A stretch of DNA of 64,000 nucleotides from assembly GCA_029027265.1 (NCBI GenBank), contig CP093061.1:744001-808000 (forward strand), written 5' to 3'. The translations under genes and the position numbers were made by a program. The notes under the pieces were generated by a model, which saw only the letters and a program-made list of their open reading frames with translations, was not told the DNA's origin and made no database searches. Source of the stretch: Sulfurospirillum_A sp029027265. Lineage in GTDB: Bacteria; Campylobacterota; Campylobacteria; Campylobacterales; Sulfurospirillaceae. Of the stretch, positions 17,449-25,629 are shown piece by piece. Position 1 is the stretch's first letter. Every line of letters starts with the position of its first letter.

Positions 17449-17504
17449 AACCTAAAGATAGTTAAGTATTTAAAAGATAAATAAAATTTTAAGGAGAAAA
17501 TATA

Positions 17505-17804
17505 TTGAAAAAGATACTGGTGGCAAGTGTGCTACTATCTAGTTCGTTATTTGCACATAGTGCCATTATGAGTTGTTTTGACAATGGTGATGGAACTATC
17601 ACTTGTGAGAGTGGCTTTAGTGATGGGAGTAGTGCAAGTGGTGTAAAGTTTAGAGTTGAGCAAAATGGTAAAGTAGTCGTAAGTGGAAAGATGAATGAAG
17701 ATAGTGAGTTTAACTTTAAAAAGCCAAGCGGTGCTTATAATGCTGTATTTGATGCTGGTGAAGGTTATAAAGTATATATAAGTGGAAAAGATATAACAGA
17801 ATAG
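17505..17804 (+). CDS. Small periplasmic protein next to feoB
   Basis: This 99-residue protein starts at a TTG preceded by AAGGAG. It has a signal peptide (1-18, FAHSA) and a conserved-looking Cys pair in CFDNGDGTITCESGFSDGSS. The rest is a likely single beta-sandwich (VKFRVEQNGKVVVSGK..). I do not know a function; the position right after feoB suggests a periplasmic accessory to metal uptake. Confidence 0.65.
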   Translation: MKKILVASVLLSSSLFAHSAIMSCFDNGDGTITCESGFSDGSSASGVKFRVEQNGKVVVSGKMNEDSEFNFKKPSGAYNAVFDAGEGYKVYISGKDITE

Positions 17805-17899
17805 TTGCATTTTAAGGTTTTAATGAGGAGGATTCTAATCCTTTTCTTTTTACGAAAGCAGGTTTTTTGTTTTTGTTCAATTGAGCAGGTAGTCATTAT

Positions 17900-17932
17900 G
17901 ATTCAAGGGGAATTTTCTCTTGAATCTTTTTT
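17900..17932 (+). terminator. Intrinsic terminator
   Basis: GATTCAAG (17900-17907), an 11-base loop and CTTGAATC (17919-17926) are followed by TTTTTT. It can end the transcript after the small periplasmic gene. The run of T overlaps the spacer before the ribosome site (AAAGGA) of the next gene, so it may attenuate rather than fully stop. Confidence 0.7.
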
Positions 17933-17944
17933 AAAGGATTTTTT

Positions 17945-18361
17945 TTGGAAGTTTATTTGGTAGTAAAAACAGTTCATATTATTTGTGTGATATTTTTTAT
18001 TGGTGTTGTCTCTTTTAGAACATTTATTGTGGTTGACTTGAAGAAACAATTTGATTTAACTTTATACAAAAAGATAGATAATTTATTGGGAAAAAAAGCA
18101 AGAAGTATTATAAAGGTAAATAATGCTTTTTTAATTATAACAGGTATTTATTTAGCTATATACTACTTTCAAATTGGTATAGGTTTAGTATTGTGGATAA
18201 AGATAGGTTTAGGTGCAATATTGGCATTAACTTTTTATATAGTACCTCTGATAATGGCAAAAATGAAAAATGTAGCTTGGTTTAATATGTTTTTTCATCA
18301 TCTGTTTTTTACATTAATGATTATAACAATCGTTTTGTCACAATTTGCATTTTATATATAG
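17945..18361 (+). CDS. Four-helix membrane protein (CopD/DUF2269-like)
   Basis: A TTG start after AAAGGA gives a 138-residue protein of four membrane helices (about 3-25, 55-78, 80-103 and 115-137). 'VVKTVHIICVIFFIGVVSF' in helix 1 has the His-x7-Gly pattern of CopD/DUF2269-type and other haem-bearing membrane proteins, and another His pair (FHHLFF) is in helix 4. A haem-binding or redox role in the iron locus is possible, for example reducing Fe(III). That is inference. Confidence 0.55.
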   Translation: MEVYLVVKTVHIICVIFFIGVVSFRTFIVVDLKKQFDLTLYKKIDNLLGKKARSIIKVNNAFLIITGIYLAIYYFQIGIGLVLWIKIGLGAILALTFYIVPLIMAKMKNVAWFNMFFHHLFFTLMIITIVLSQFAFYI

Positions 18362-18394
18362 GTAAAAATTGTGTTAAATATTAAGGAGACGTAA

Positions 18395-18514
18395 ATGGAA
18401 GAGATTATTCTTTTAATAATAACAGCAGGGGCTGTTTACTATCTTTATACAAAGCTTTTTAAAAGCGGTGGTTGTAACTGCGGAGATAAGGGTGGCTCTT
18501 GTGGAAAAAAATAA
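18395..18514 (+). CDS. FeoB-associated Cys-rich membrane protein
   Basis: This is a 39-residue protein: one membrane helix (IILLIITAGAVYYLYTKLF) followed by a short Cys-rich tail (GGCNCGDKGGSCGKK). That is the layout of the FeoB-associated Cys-rich membrane family (PF12669). AAGGAG 8 nt upstream supports the ATG. The cysteines probably pass or bind Fe(II) at the inner face. It lies within the iron block, about 950 bp after feoB. Confidence 0.8.
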   Translation: MEEIILLIITAGAVYYLYTKLFKSGGCNCGDKGGSCGKK

Positions 18515-18636
18515 TAATATAATTGAGATAAAAAAGGCTCAGTTTATGGAGTTTTAGGGAAAAATGGTGTAGTTTTTCAAAAAAATTAGAAATAAATTGA
18601 TATTAATCAAGTACTTTTTTATATAGGTTTAGTTAA

Positions 18637-18655
18637 AATAATCATAATCATTATC
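18637..18655. promoter_or_regulatory. Fur box
   Basis: AATAATCATAATCATTATC matches the 19-bp Fur consensus GATAATGATAATCATTATC at 17 of 19 positions. It lies 15 bp before the ABC permease start. It is the best Fur-box match in the window and gives the ABC/NnrS genes their own iron-responsive promoter. Confidence 0.75.
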
Positions 18656-18669
18656 ATAAAAGGTTTAAC

Positions 18670-19452
18670 TTGAAATTTATATTTAAAATACTTAGGGATT
18701 TTCCCTCTTACTTATGGAGTGGTTGGGGTGCAGTTGCCTCAATCTTTCTGTTCTTTGCCTGTTGGGACTTGGGTTATCAAGTATATGGACAACTTGTACT
18801 TCCTAGCCCACTTGAAACACTCTCTACACTTTGGGAAATGTTACACGATGATAGCGTTATTGAAGATGCAAAAATAACTCTTTATAGAGCATTTTTTGGA
18901 TTTGGTTTATCTGTTTTGTTTGGCTCAATACTAGGACTTATCGCAGGACTATTTGCAACAGCTTCTATTATGAGTCGTCCTATAGTTACAATTCTTGTTG
19001 GTATGCCTCCAATTGCATGGATAGTGTTAGCTATGATATGGTTTGGTATGGGAGATTTTACTGTTATCTTTACTGTTGTTGTTGCCTCTTTTCCTATTGT
19101 TTTTGTAGGAGCTTTGCAAGGGACTAGAACTCTTGAGGGTGATTTAAAAGAGATGGGAAAAAGTTTTAAACTGCCTCTACATGTAAGGTTATTCGATATA
19201 TATTTTCCTCATATTTTTTCTTATATTTTTCCTGCTTGGGTTGCTGCACTTGGTATGGCTTGGAAAATAGTTGTCATGGCTGAACTTTTAAGTACGAGTG
19301 ATGGAATAGGAGCTTCTTTAGCAGTGGCTAGAAGTCATCTTGATACTCCAACAGCACTTGCTTTAGTTGTGATTATGATAAGTTCCATGATGTTTATAGA
19401 GTATATCATACTCGAACCAATCAAGAGAGAGGTTGAGTTATGGAGAGATTAG
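18670..19452 (+). CDS. ABC transporter permease (SsuC/TauC type)
   Basis: This 260-residue inner-membrane permease has six predicted helices. The EAA-type loop typical of binding-protein-dependent permeases lies near residue 160 (LKEMGKSFKLPLHVRLFDIYFPHIF). It starts with TTG (MKFIFKIL..) just behind the Fur box. It overlaps the ATPase gene by 13 nt. Together with the binding protein at 13766 it should form one transporter; the substrate is unknown but iron-linked by context. One TACATGTA copy encodes P-L-H-V-R in the EAA loop. Confidence 0.85.
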   Translation: MKFIFKILRDFPSYLWSGWGAVASIFLFFACWDLGYQVYGQLVLPSPLETLSTLWEMLHDDSVIEDAKITLYRAFFGFGLSVLFGSILGLIAGLFATASIMSRPIVTILVGMPPIAWIVLAMIWFGMGDFTVIFTVVVASFPIVFVGALQGTRTLEGDLKEMGKSFKLPLHVRLFDIYFPHIFSYIFPAWVAALGMAWKIVVMAELLSTSDGIGASLAVARSHLDTPTALALVVIMISSMMFIEYIILEPIKREVELWRD

Positions 19453-20177
19453 TAGTAAAAAATCTAAATCATCATTATGGATTTACAAATATATTGGAAA
19501 ATATAAATTTTGAATTAAATAAGGGTGAGGTTCTCTCCATAGTTGGGCCAAGTGGTGGTGGAAAAACGACACTTATGCATTTATGTGCTGATTTAATTGA
19601 TGTTCAAGAAGGTAGTATTGAAAACTCATTTGAAAGTTTCTCTTTTGCTTTTCAAGAACCAAGATTACTCCCTTGGAAAAATGTTATTGATAATATTGCT
19701 TTAGGTTTAAAAGCACAAAAAATATCAACTAAGATGGCACAAGTAAGGGCTAAAAAAATAGCTTTGAGATTTGGTCTTGAAGAGGTTGATTTTGATAAGT
19801 TTCCAAAAGATTTGAGTGGTGGAATGAAACAACGTGTCTCTTTTGCTAGAGCATTAGTAACTAAACCATCTCTACTCTTTTTGGATGAGCCATTTTCTGC
19901 TTTGGATATTGGTTTAAAAAAAGAGTTGCAATCTCTTCTTATAGAGATGATAGATAAAAAAGAGCTAAGTGTCCTTTTTATTACTCATGATTTAATGGAA
20001 GCAATTCGTTTAAGTGATGAAATACTTCTTTTAAAAGCAGACCCTGGACGAATAGTGAAAAAATTTAAGTACGATTTGGCACAATCAAAAAGAGATGATA
20101 AGTTTGTATATAGCCAGAGTGCAAAGATACTACAAGATGAAGAGATCATAAATACATTTGAATTGGAATTAAAATAA
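19440..20177 (+). CDS. ABC transporter ATP-binding protein (SsuB/TauB type)
   Basis: This 245-residue nucleotide-binding subunit has Walker A GPSGGGKTT (38-46), a Q-loop in FAFQEPRLLPW (near 76), signature LSGGMKQR (near 128), Walker B LLFLDEPFSALD and the switch His in FITHD. 'EPRLLPW' is typical of the NitT/TauT ATPase group. It overlaps the permease upstream, and the final A of its stop codon is the first base of the NnrS start. Confidence 0.92.
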   Translation: MERLVVKNLNHHYGFTNILENINFELNKGEVLSIVGPSGGGKTTLMHLCADLIDVQEGSIENSFESFSFAFQEPRLLPWKNVIDNIALGLKAQKISTKMAQVRAKKIALRFGLEEVDFDKFPKDLSGGMKQRVSFARALVTKPSLLFLDEPFSALDIGLKKELQSLLIEMIDKKELSVLFITHDLMEAIRLSDEILLLKADPGRIVKKFKYDLAQSKRDDKFVYSQSAKILQDEEIINTFELELK

Positions 20178-21415
20178 TGGAAGAGCAAAAATTACATGCA
20201 ACCAATCATTACATGTACTACCCTGATGAAGAAAAAAATATACCACCATATTTAGCCTATGGATTTAGACCAGTTTTCTTACTTTTAGCCCCTTATATGA
20301 TTATTTCAATGGTACTTTGGGGTTTAGTATGGACTGGAGTTTTAAATATACCCTTTATGAATGATACCTTGACTTGGCATGTATATGAGATGCTTTTTGG
20401 TGTTTTAACAGCAGGAGTTATGGCATTTTTAACAACAGGGCTACCTGAACTGTTTCCTGGGATGATTCCTTTTGTAGGAAAAAGATTGAAATATATCATG
20501 GCTCTGTGGATTGCTGGAAGAGTTAGTTTTTGGTTTATAGATTATGTTGGAGTTTATGTAGTTGCACTTTTAAATCTTTCTATGCTTTTTTGGTTAATTT
20601 GGTTTGCTAAAGAAGTTGTATTAGATCCTCTTCAAAGACACGCTTCTTTGGGTTACACCTTAGTTGCAATTTTTACAATAGAGTGTTGGTTTTTTCTTAG
20701 TGTAGCAGGAGTTGTACAGACGTATTCTATGGATATTTTAAAAGTAGCACTTGGAGCTATTGTAGTGTTGATTTTACTAGCTTTAAGACGAGTAAATATG
20801 GAGGCAGTAAACGAGATGATGGAAGATAAAGGTATAGATGATATCTATATTTCTCATCCTCCCTTAACAAATCTTGCAGTTTTTATTGTAACGCTTTTTA
20901 CAGTAGTAGAGTTTTTTTACCCTGATAATACAGTGTTGGGTTGGATCGGATTAGCAACGGCAGCTTCTATATTGGCTATTTTAAATGACTATGCTTTAAA
21001 AGATGAATTTATATTAAATCAGCCATATGTTCTTTATCTTGGTTCAATATTTATTATGTTTGCACTTGGTTATGGACTTATGGGTTGGGATTTGTTAAAT
21101 AATGATATTTATGCCATGAATCATTTTCGACATTTCATAACAAGTGGTGGTTTGGGGCTATCTTATCTGATTATTATGATTATTATTGGCTGGATTCATA
21201 CAGGACGACATTTGACGTCAAATATATATACTCACTTAATGGTTATTATGATGATAGTAGCTACTTTAATAAGAAGTTTAATTCCTTTTTATGAGAGTTA
21301 TAGTAGTTACATGTACATAGGTTCAGCTATTCTTTGGGCTATGCCTTTTGCTATATATATGAAAGTATTTTTCAAATTTTTAGTATCACCACGAGCTGAT
21401 GGCATATTGGGGTAA
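20177..21415 (+). CDS. NnrS-family haem/copper membrane protein
   Basis: This 412-residue protein has about twelve membrane helices and the NnrS hallmarks: PPYLAYGFRPVFLL near residue 23, WHVYEMLFGVLTAGVMAFLT near 67 and NHFRHFITSGGLG later. NnrS proteins contain haem and copper and are linked to nitric-oxide stress. The start codon overlaps the ABC ATPase stop, so it is cotranscribed with the Fur-box-controlled transporter, which connects NO defence with iron uptake. Two TACATGTA copies encode Tyr-Met-Tyr. Confidence 0.88.
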   Translation: MEEQKLHATNHYMYYPDEEKNIPPYLAYGFRPVFLLLAPYMIISMVLWGLVWTGVLNIPFMNDTLTWHVYEMLFGVLTAGVMAFLTTGLPELFPGMIPFVGKRLKYIMALWIAGRVSFWFIDYVGVYVVALLNLSMLFWLIWFAKEVVLDPLQRHASLGYTLVAIFTIECWFFLSVAGVVQTYSMDILKVALGAIVVLILLALRRVNMEAVNEMMEDKGIDDIYISHPPLTNLAVFIVTLFTVVEFFYPDNTVLGWIGLATAASILAILNDYALKDEFILNQPYVLYLGSIFIMFALGYGLMGWDLLNNDIYAMNHFRHFITSGGLGLSYLIIMIIIGWIHTGRHLTSNIYTHLMVIMMIVATLIRSLIPFYESYSSYMYIGSAILWAMPFAIYMKVFFKFLVSPRADGILG

Positions 21416-21443
21416 ATATATTTTATAATTAAATAAAAAATAA

Positions 21444-21779
21444 GTAATATATGGATACTATATTGAAATCAATTATCAATTAGGTACTATTGATGTAGCT
21501 GGAGATAATATTAATCCGTTAGAAGAAGGTAATCAAGTTTATGGAACAGATGCTAAAACTATTTATTTTGGTGTAGGTTATGAGTTAGACAAACTTGCTT
21601 TAAATGCAATGTATGGAAGAACAAAATATAGTTCTAATAAAGAGAATGAAATTAATGTTGGCGCTGAGTATGGTGTGACAGATGAATTCGTAGTTGGAGC
21701 TATTTTTGTGAATGTAGATGCACAAGATGGTGATGATGATTACAAGAAACTCACATTTACTGCACGTTATACATTTTAA
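21444..21779 (+). pseudogene. 3' remnant of an outer-membrane porin
   Basis: An open frame without a start codon (bounded by TAA at 21441) reads GYYIEINYQLGTIDVAG... and ends ..YKKLTFTARYTF. It alternates strand and turn residues and ends in the terminal aromatic of outer-membrane barrels. About 110 codons remain, the last few strands of a porin whose 5' part is missing. It lies between NnrS and the ferrosome-like cluster, so it may mark a deletion or insertion boundary. Confidence 0.7.
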
Positions 21780-21784
21780 TATAA

Positions 21785-21805
21785 AGGAGGAGATTTTCTC
21801 CTCCT
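21785..21805. terminator. Hairpin behind the porin remnant
   Basis: AGGAGGAGA-TTT-TCTCCTCCT is a perfect 9-bp stem just after the porin stop. It is followed by AAAAAGG on the given strand, so it lacks a T-run there; read on the other strand it has a weak one. It is probably the old transcription end of the lost porin gene. Confidence 0.5.
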
Positions 21806-21860
21806 AAAAAGGTAAAAATTGAGTAGAAATACATTTTTTGAAACAAGGAACTCTGTCGAA

Positions 21861-21932
21861 ATGATAAAAGTGATGAACAACAATAAAAGTTTTACTCATG
21901 TACTTCATGAAATAAATAAAGTATATGTATAA
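21861..21932 (+). CDS. Possible 23-residue leader peptide before the Fur-family regulator
   Basis: A short frame (MIKVMNNNKSFTHVLHEINK...) ends with TAATG, where the A starts the regulator gene, so translation could be coupled. No good ribosome site is seen and the codons are unremarkable. It may be chance. Confidence 0.25.
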   Translation: MIKVMNNNKSFTHVLHEINKVYV

Positions 21933-22387
21933 TGATTAAGCACTGGTCTATTTCTGAAGTAAATAAGTTTTTAAAAGAGTTAGGATATAGATATTCTATA
22001 CAAAGAGAGTATATATTAAAAGTACTTTTTGAAAAATCATTAAATGCAACAAATATAAAAAATATAGTTTTAGAAAAGTACAATCTTAATATATCGTTGA
22101 CAACTATATATAAGCAATTAGACACTTTAGAAAAAGCAGATATAGTAAAATGCGAAAAAGATGAATTTTCTGGAAAAAAACTATATATGTTGAAGTTAAC
22201 TTCAAAACAAAACAATCTAATTTGCATTAAATGCAAGAGGATAATAGAGGTTAATACTTCTTTGGTTGATAATTTAGTAAAAAATATGTCAAGTAAGAGA
22301 AATTTTTTAGTACTAGAATATAATCTTAGTTTATATGGGTACTGTAAGGAGTGTAGTGATGCTAGTCAAATCACAAGCGGGAAGTAG
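21932..22387 (+). CDS. Fur-family regulator lacking the usual regulatory-metal histidines
   Basis: The 151-residue protein has the Fur winged-helix pattern (YSIQREYILKVLF; LTTIYKQLDTLEKADIVK) and both CxxC pairs for structural zinc (LICIKCKRII, YCKECS). The HHDH segment that normally precedes the first CxxC reads SKQNN, and only one His is present in the whole protein (residue 4). It therefore probably senses something else, or acts without the usual Fe(II)/Mn(II) switch. It overlaps the first P-type ATPase gene by 29 nt and leads the ferrosome-like cluster, which it likely controls. A second, complete Fur is encoded at 40506. Confidence 0.8.
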   Translation: MIKHWSISEVNKFLKELGYRYSIQREYILKVLFEKSLNATNIKNIVLEKYNLNISLTTIYKQLDTLEKADIVKCEKDEFSGKKLYMLKLTSKQNNLICIKCKRIIEVNTSLVDNLVKNMSSKRNFLVLEYNLSLYGYCKECSDASQITSGK

Positions 22388-24539
22388 AGTTAGGTTAAAA
22401 TCAGCAATTTTTTTAGATTCATTAAATAATGAAAAAATACTTTCACATTTCAATAAAAAGTTTTTTAGTTTCAGAGTAAATAAAAAATGTAAATCTATAG
22501 TATTTGTTTTTGATGAGGCATTAACTTCATTGGAAAAAATATTAGAAGATTTAAATTTGTTATTTCCACTAAGTTTACCCCATGTTAGTTCTCATACTAA
22601 CGAAGAGAGTCACTGTACTAGCTGTACTAGCTGCACAAGTTGCACAAGTTGTAGCAGTTGTTCTGTTAGTAAAAATGATGGAACTTCTTGGGATAGGAAG
22701 CTTATAATATTTGGACTTTTAAGTTGTTATAGTATTTATATTTTTGTAGCAGAGACTTTTTTAGGTATAACTATAATAGCTACTCCTTTTTCTTTAATAG
22801 CTATTGTCTCGATAGTAACAGCACTTCCTCTTTTTAAAGAATCATTGGAAAGTTTAAAACAAGGCAAGTTTACCTTACAAACTTTTATGAGTGGAACTTT
22901 ACTATTGGCAATATTTTTTGGTGAAGCAACTGCAGCATTTGAAATTATATATATTTTGAGAGGTGGAATGCTTTTAGAAGAGTATATTGCTGAAAAATCA
23001 AAAAAAGAGATACATAAGCTTATAGAATTAGATATAAAAAAAGCGTATATTTTAGTAGATGATATTGAACTTGAAGTTGATTTAGATGAGGTTAAAGAGG
23101 GTGATATAGTTGTTTCAAGAAGTGGAGAAAAAATTCCAGTTGATGGTTTTATAAAAAATGGAAGTGCTGAAATAGACGAAGCACTTATAAATGGAAGAAG
23201 TGAACCAGCATTTAAGCAAAGTGGTGCAGAAGTTTTTGCAAATACTTATGTAGAAAAAGGAAGAATTTACATTGAAGTTAGTGCAACAGGAGCAGATACT
23301 TATATTTCAAGAGTAATCTCTAAAGTAGAACTTTCATTGTTGGAAAAATCTCCAAGTGAACTTGAAGCCGATAGACTAGCTTCAAAACTTTTAAAATTAG
23401 GAACAGCTCTTACTTTGGGAACATTTTTTATAACAGGTTCATACCTAAGAGCATTTTCAGTGATGATAGTTATGTCTTGCCCTTGTGCAACTGTTCTTGC
23501 TGCTAGTACTGCCATAAGTGCAGGAATTTCAAGAGCTGCAAAAGATGGAATTTTAATAAAAGACGGAGAGTATTTAGAAAAGGTAAGTCAAAGTGAAGTA
23601 TTTTGTTTTGATAAAACTGGAACACTTACAACAGGAAAACCTGTAGTGCAAGAGTTTGTTTTAGGTTTAAATGTAAATGAAAAAACACTGTTTGAGTTTG
23701 CTTCTTTAGCTGAGTATAGAAACACTCATCCTATTGCAACGGCTATAAACGAACATGCCAAACAAATAGGTTCACTTTTTGATGAAGGATATTCTAACGA
23801 GATAGTTCCGGGTCTTGGGGTAAAGGCTTCAAAAGATAAAGAAGTAATTTTAGTTGGAAATAAAAAGTTTTTACATAAGAATAAAATATCAGTAAAAGAT
23901 TTTGAAGATAGAGCAAATAAGTTTTTAAGTAAAGGTAAAACGGTTGCTTATGTTACTTTTGGAAGAGAGATTTTGGGCTTTATTACATTTAAGCATGAAG
24001 TAAGACCTGGAACAGCAAAGATGCTTGATGATTTGAGACAAAGAGGTGTGAAGCATTTAGTATTATTAACTGGCGATGATGAAAAAGTTGCAAATAGTTT
24101 TGCTAAGGAGTATGGTTTTGATGAAGTTTATTCAAACCTTATGCCAGAAGGCAAGGCTGATATAATTGATGAATTGAAGAAAAAATACAAAAATATAGTC
24201 ATGGTAGGTGATGGTGTCAATGACACAATTGCCATGAGTAGAGCAGATGTTGCAGTCTCTTTTGCAAGTGGTGGAAGTGAAGCTGCTATTGAGATATCAA
24301 ATGTTGCTATCACGCACTCTCATCCTGATGATGTAGTAAATTTATATGATATAAGTAAAAAAAGTTTAAAAGTAGTAAATCAAAACTATTGGATAGGAAC
24401 AAGTACAAATTTAGGAGGAGTTGCTTTGGCTAGTGTAGGGTTACTCTCTCCTGTGGCAGCGGGTGCTATTCATTTGGGACATACTATAGGTATTATGGCA
24501 AACTCTTCAAAGTTGTCATGGTATCAAAATACTCACTAA
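22359..24539 (+). CDS. P1B-type metal ATPase with CPC motif, Cys-triplet run and altered A-domain
   Basis: The ATG at 22359 (MLVKSQAGSRVRLK..) is preferred. It follows TAAGGAG and matches the MLVKS start of the second ATPase; an upstream ATG at 22335 lacks support. The protein has about 726 residues. An HMA-like N-terminus without CxxC is followed by a run of six Cys spaced every three residues (86-101). The metal motif is CPC (374-376), the phosphorylation site D418 in DKTGTLT and the hinge GDGVND. The A-domain TGE is replaced by NGR (278-280), which would impair dephosphorylation. It overlaps the Fur-like gene. It may be an iron or other metal pump, or a non-cycling partner, of the organelle cluster. 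Confidence 0.8.
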   Translation: MLVKSQAGSRVRLKSAIFLDSLNNEKILSHFNKKFFSFRVNKKCKSIVFVFDEALTSLEKILEDLNLLFPLSLPHVSSHTNEESHCTSCTSCTSCTSCSSCSVSKNDGTSWDRKLIIFGLLSCYSIYIFVAETFLGITIIATPFSLIAIVSIVTALPLFKESLESLKQGKFTLQTFMSGTLLLAIFFGEATAAFEIIYILRGGMLLEEYIAEKSKKEIHKLIELDIKKAYILVDDIELEVDLDEVKEGDIVVSRSGEKIPVDGFIKNGSAEIDEALINGRSEPAFKQSGAEVFANTYVEKGRIYIEVSATGADTYISRVISKVELSLLEKSPSELEADRLASKLLKLGTALTLGTFFITGSYLRAFSVMIVMSCPCATVLAASTAISAGISRAAKDGILIKDGEYLEKVSQSEVFCFDKTGTLTTGKPVVQEFVLGLNVNEKTLFEFASLAEYRNTHPIATAINEHAKQIGSLFDEGYSNEIVPGLGVKASKDKEVILVGNKKFLHKNKISVKDFEDRANKFLSKGKTVAYVTFGREILGFITFKHEVRPGTAKMLDDLRQRGVKHLVLLTGDDEKVANSFAKEYGFDEVYSNLMPEGKADIIDELKKKYKNIVMVGDGVNDTIAMSRADVAVSFASGGSEAAIEISNVAITHSHPDDVVNLYDISKKSLKVVNQNYWIGTSTNLGGVALASVGLLSPVAAGAIHLGHTIGIMANSSKLSWYQNTH

Positions 24540-24616
24540 TTGAGAATGAGTTTCAGTAAACCTTAAGGTTTGCTTAAATATCAAATTGGTATAGTATTGA
24601 TAATAAAGGAATTATT

Positions 24617-24934
24617 TTGGAAATAACAAGTGAAGATATAGTTAGGATAACTTCTTATATGAGCATAATACACCATACTAAAGGAAGACTCAGAGTTAGA
24701 GTTAGCCCAAAGATAAAAGATGAGGCTCATGACATTTCGTTAGAAGACATAGAAACCCTACCACAAAAAATAAATGGAATAGTAAAATTAAAAATAAACA
24801 AACTTATGGGTTCTATTACGATTTTATATGATAATGAAATCTTTGCATTTGAGCTTTGGGAAGATTTGATAGCAGGTAATAACAAACAAGAGATAACAAA
24901 AAAAATAAATACCCTATATAAGGAGGTTGTGTAG
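24617..24934 (+). CDS. Small HMA-like protein (FezC-like)
   Basis: The 105-residue soluble protein (TTG start after AAAGGA) has a ferredoxin-like metal-binding-domain pattern: HHTKGRLRVRVSPKI, 'LPQKINGIVKLKINKLMGSITILYD'-type strands and helices, but no CxxC. The same RxRxR-type fold opens both ATPases here. Ferrosome clusters include a heavy-metal-associated-like protein called FezC, and this is my closest match. It directly precedes the ferritin-like gene (stop and next ATG adjoin). Confidence 0.6.
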   Translation: MEITSEDIVRITSYMSIIHHTKGRLRVRVSPKIKDEAHDISLEDIETLPQKINGIVKLKINKLMGSITILYDNEIFAFELWEDLIAGNNKQEITKKINTLYKEVV

Positions 24935-25627
24935 ATGGAAGTTAACTTTGATGAAAGAGTTTTAATATCACTGAGAGTTGATCCTAGTTTTGATGAACCA
25001 ATATTAAATCAAACTCTAAGAATAGCGGCTTATGATGAGTATCATGCTTATGAAGTTTATAAAAAAGTTATAGAGAAATTTGGAAATGTAAATCCTTTTG
25101 CCAATATCATTGTAGCTGAGCAAAATCACATTAATGCTACATTGGCTTTTTTACAAAAGTACAATATAGAGCCACCAGTAAATGACTGGGCAGATAAAAT
25201 AGAAATACCAGATTCTCTTGTAGAGTGTTGTGAAGTTGGAGTTATTGCTGAGATAGACAACATAAAAATGTATGATAATTTACTTTCATACACACAGCAA
25301 GAAGATATTAAAGAAATGTTTTTCAGACTTCAAGCTGCTTCATTTAACAATCATCTTCCGGCATTTAGGAGTTGTGTTTCATCTCATTATGTTACACAAG
25401 GAGAATTTGCTAATTCAAATAATACTCAAAATCAAGAAGACATGATGGCAAAAATAGATGAATTTAAAAATCTAGCAACTAAAATTGCATCAGGAGAAGC
25501 AGATCCAGCAGAGATAACAAAACTACTTGGTAGTGCAAATATATCTTTTATTAGTGGTATGCTTTTAGGTGGAGTAGGAGCGTCACTAGCCACTAGTATG
25601 CTTAATAAAAATGGAAAAGGAGAGTAG
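24935..25627 (+). CDS. Ferritin-like protein with C-terminal glycine-zipper membrane tail
   Basis: This 230-residue protein has a four-helix ferritin-like (DUF2202-type) domain over residues 20-150. Candidate iron ligands are in AAYDEYHAYEVYKKVI, VAEQNHINATLAFL, VIAEIDNIKMYDNLL and FNNHLPAFRSC. A linker leads to a hydrophobic tail (FISGMLLGGVGASLATSML, about 203-223) very like the small membrane proteins next to it. It could oxidise or hold iron at a membrane surface. The tail suggests delivery to the same membrane as the other cluster proteins. Confidence 0.65.
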   Translation: MEVNFDERVLISLRVDPSFDEPILNQTLRIAAYDEYHAYEVYKKVIEKFGNVNPFANIIVAEQNHINATLAFLQKYNIEPPVNDWADKIEIPDSLVECCEVGVIAEIDNIKMYDNLLSYTQQEDIKEMFFRLQAASFNNHLPAFRSCVSSHYVTQGEFANSNNTQNQEDMMAKIDEFKNLATKIASGEADPAEITKLLGSANISFISGMLLGGVGASLATSMLNKNGKGE

Positions 25628-25629
25628 TT

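Noticed and set aside
22359..24539. Ordinary copper exporter CopA
   Set aside because: Although CPC is present, the N-terminal domain lacks CxxC, TGE is lost and the neighbours are iron-type, not copper-type, genes.
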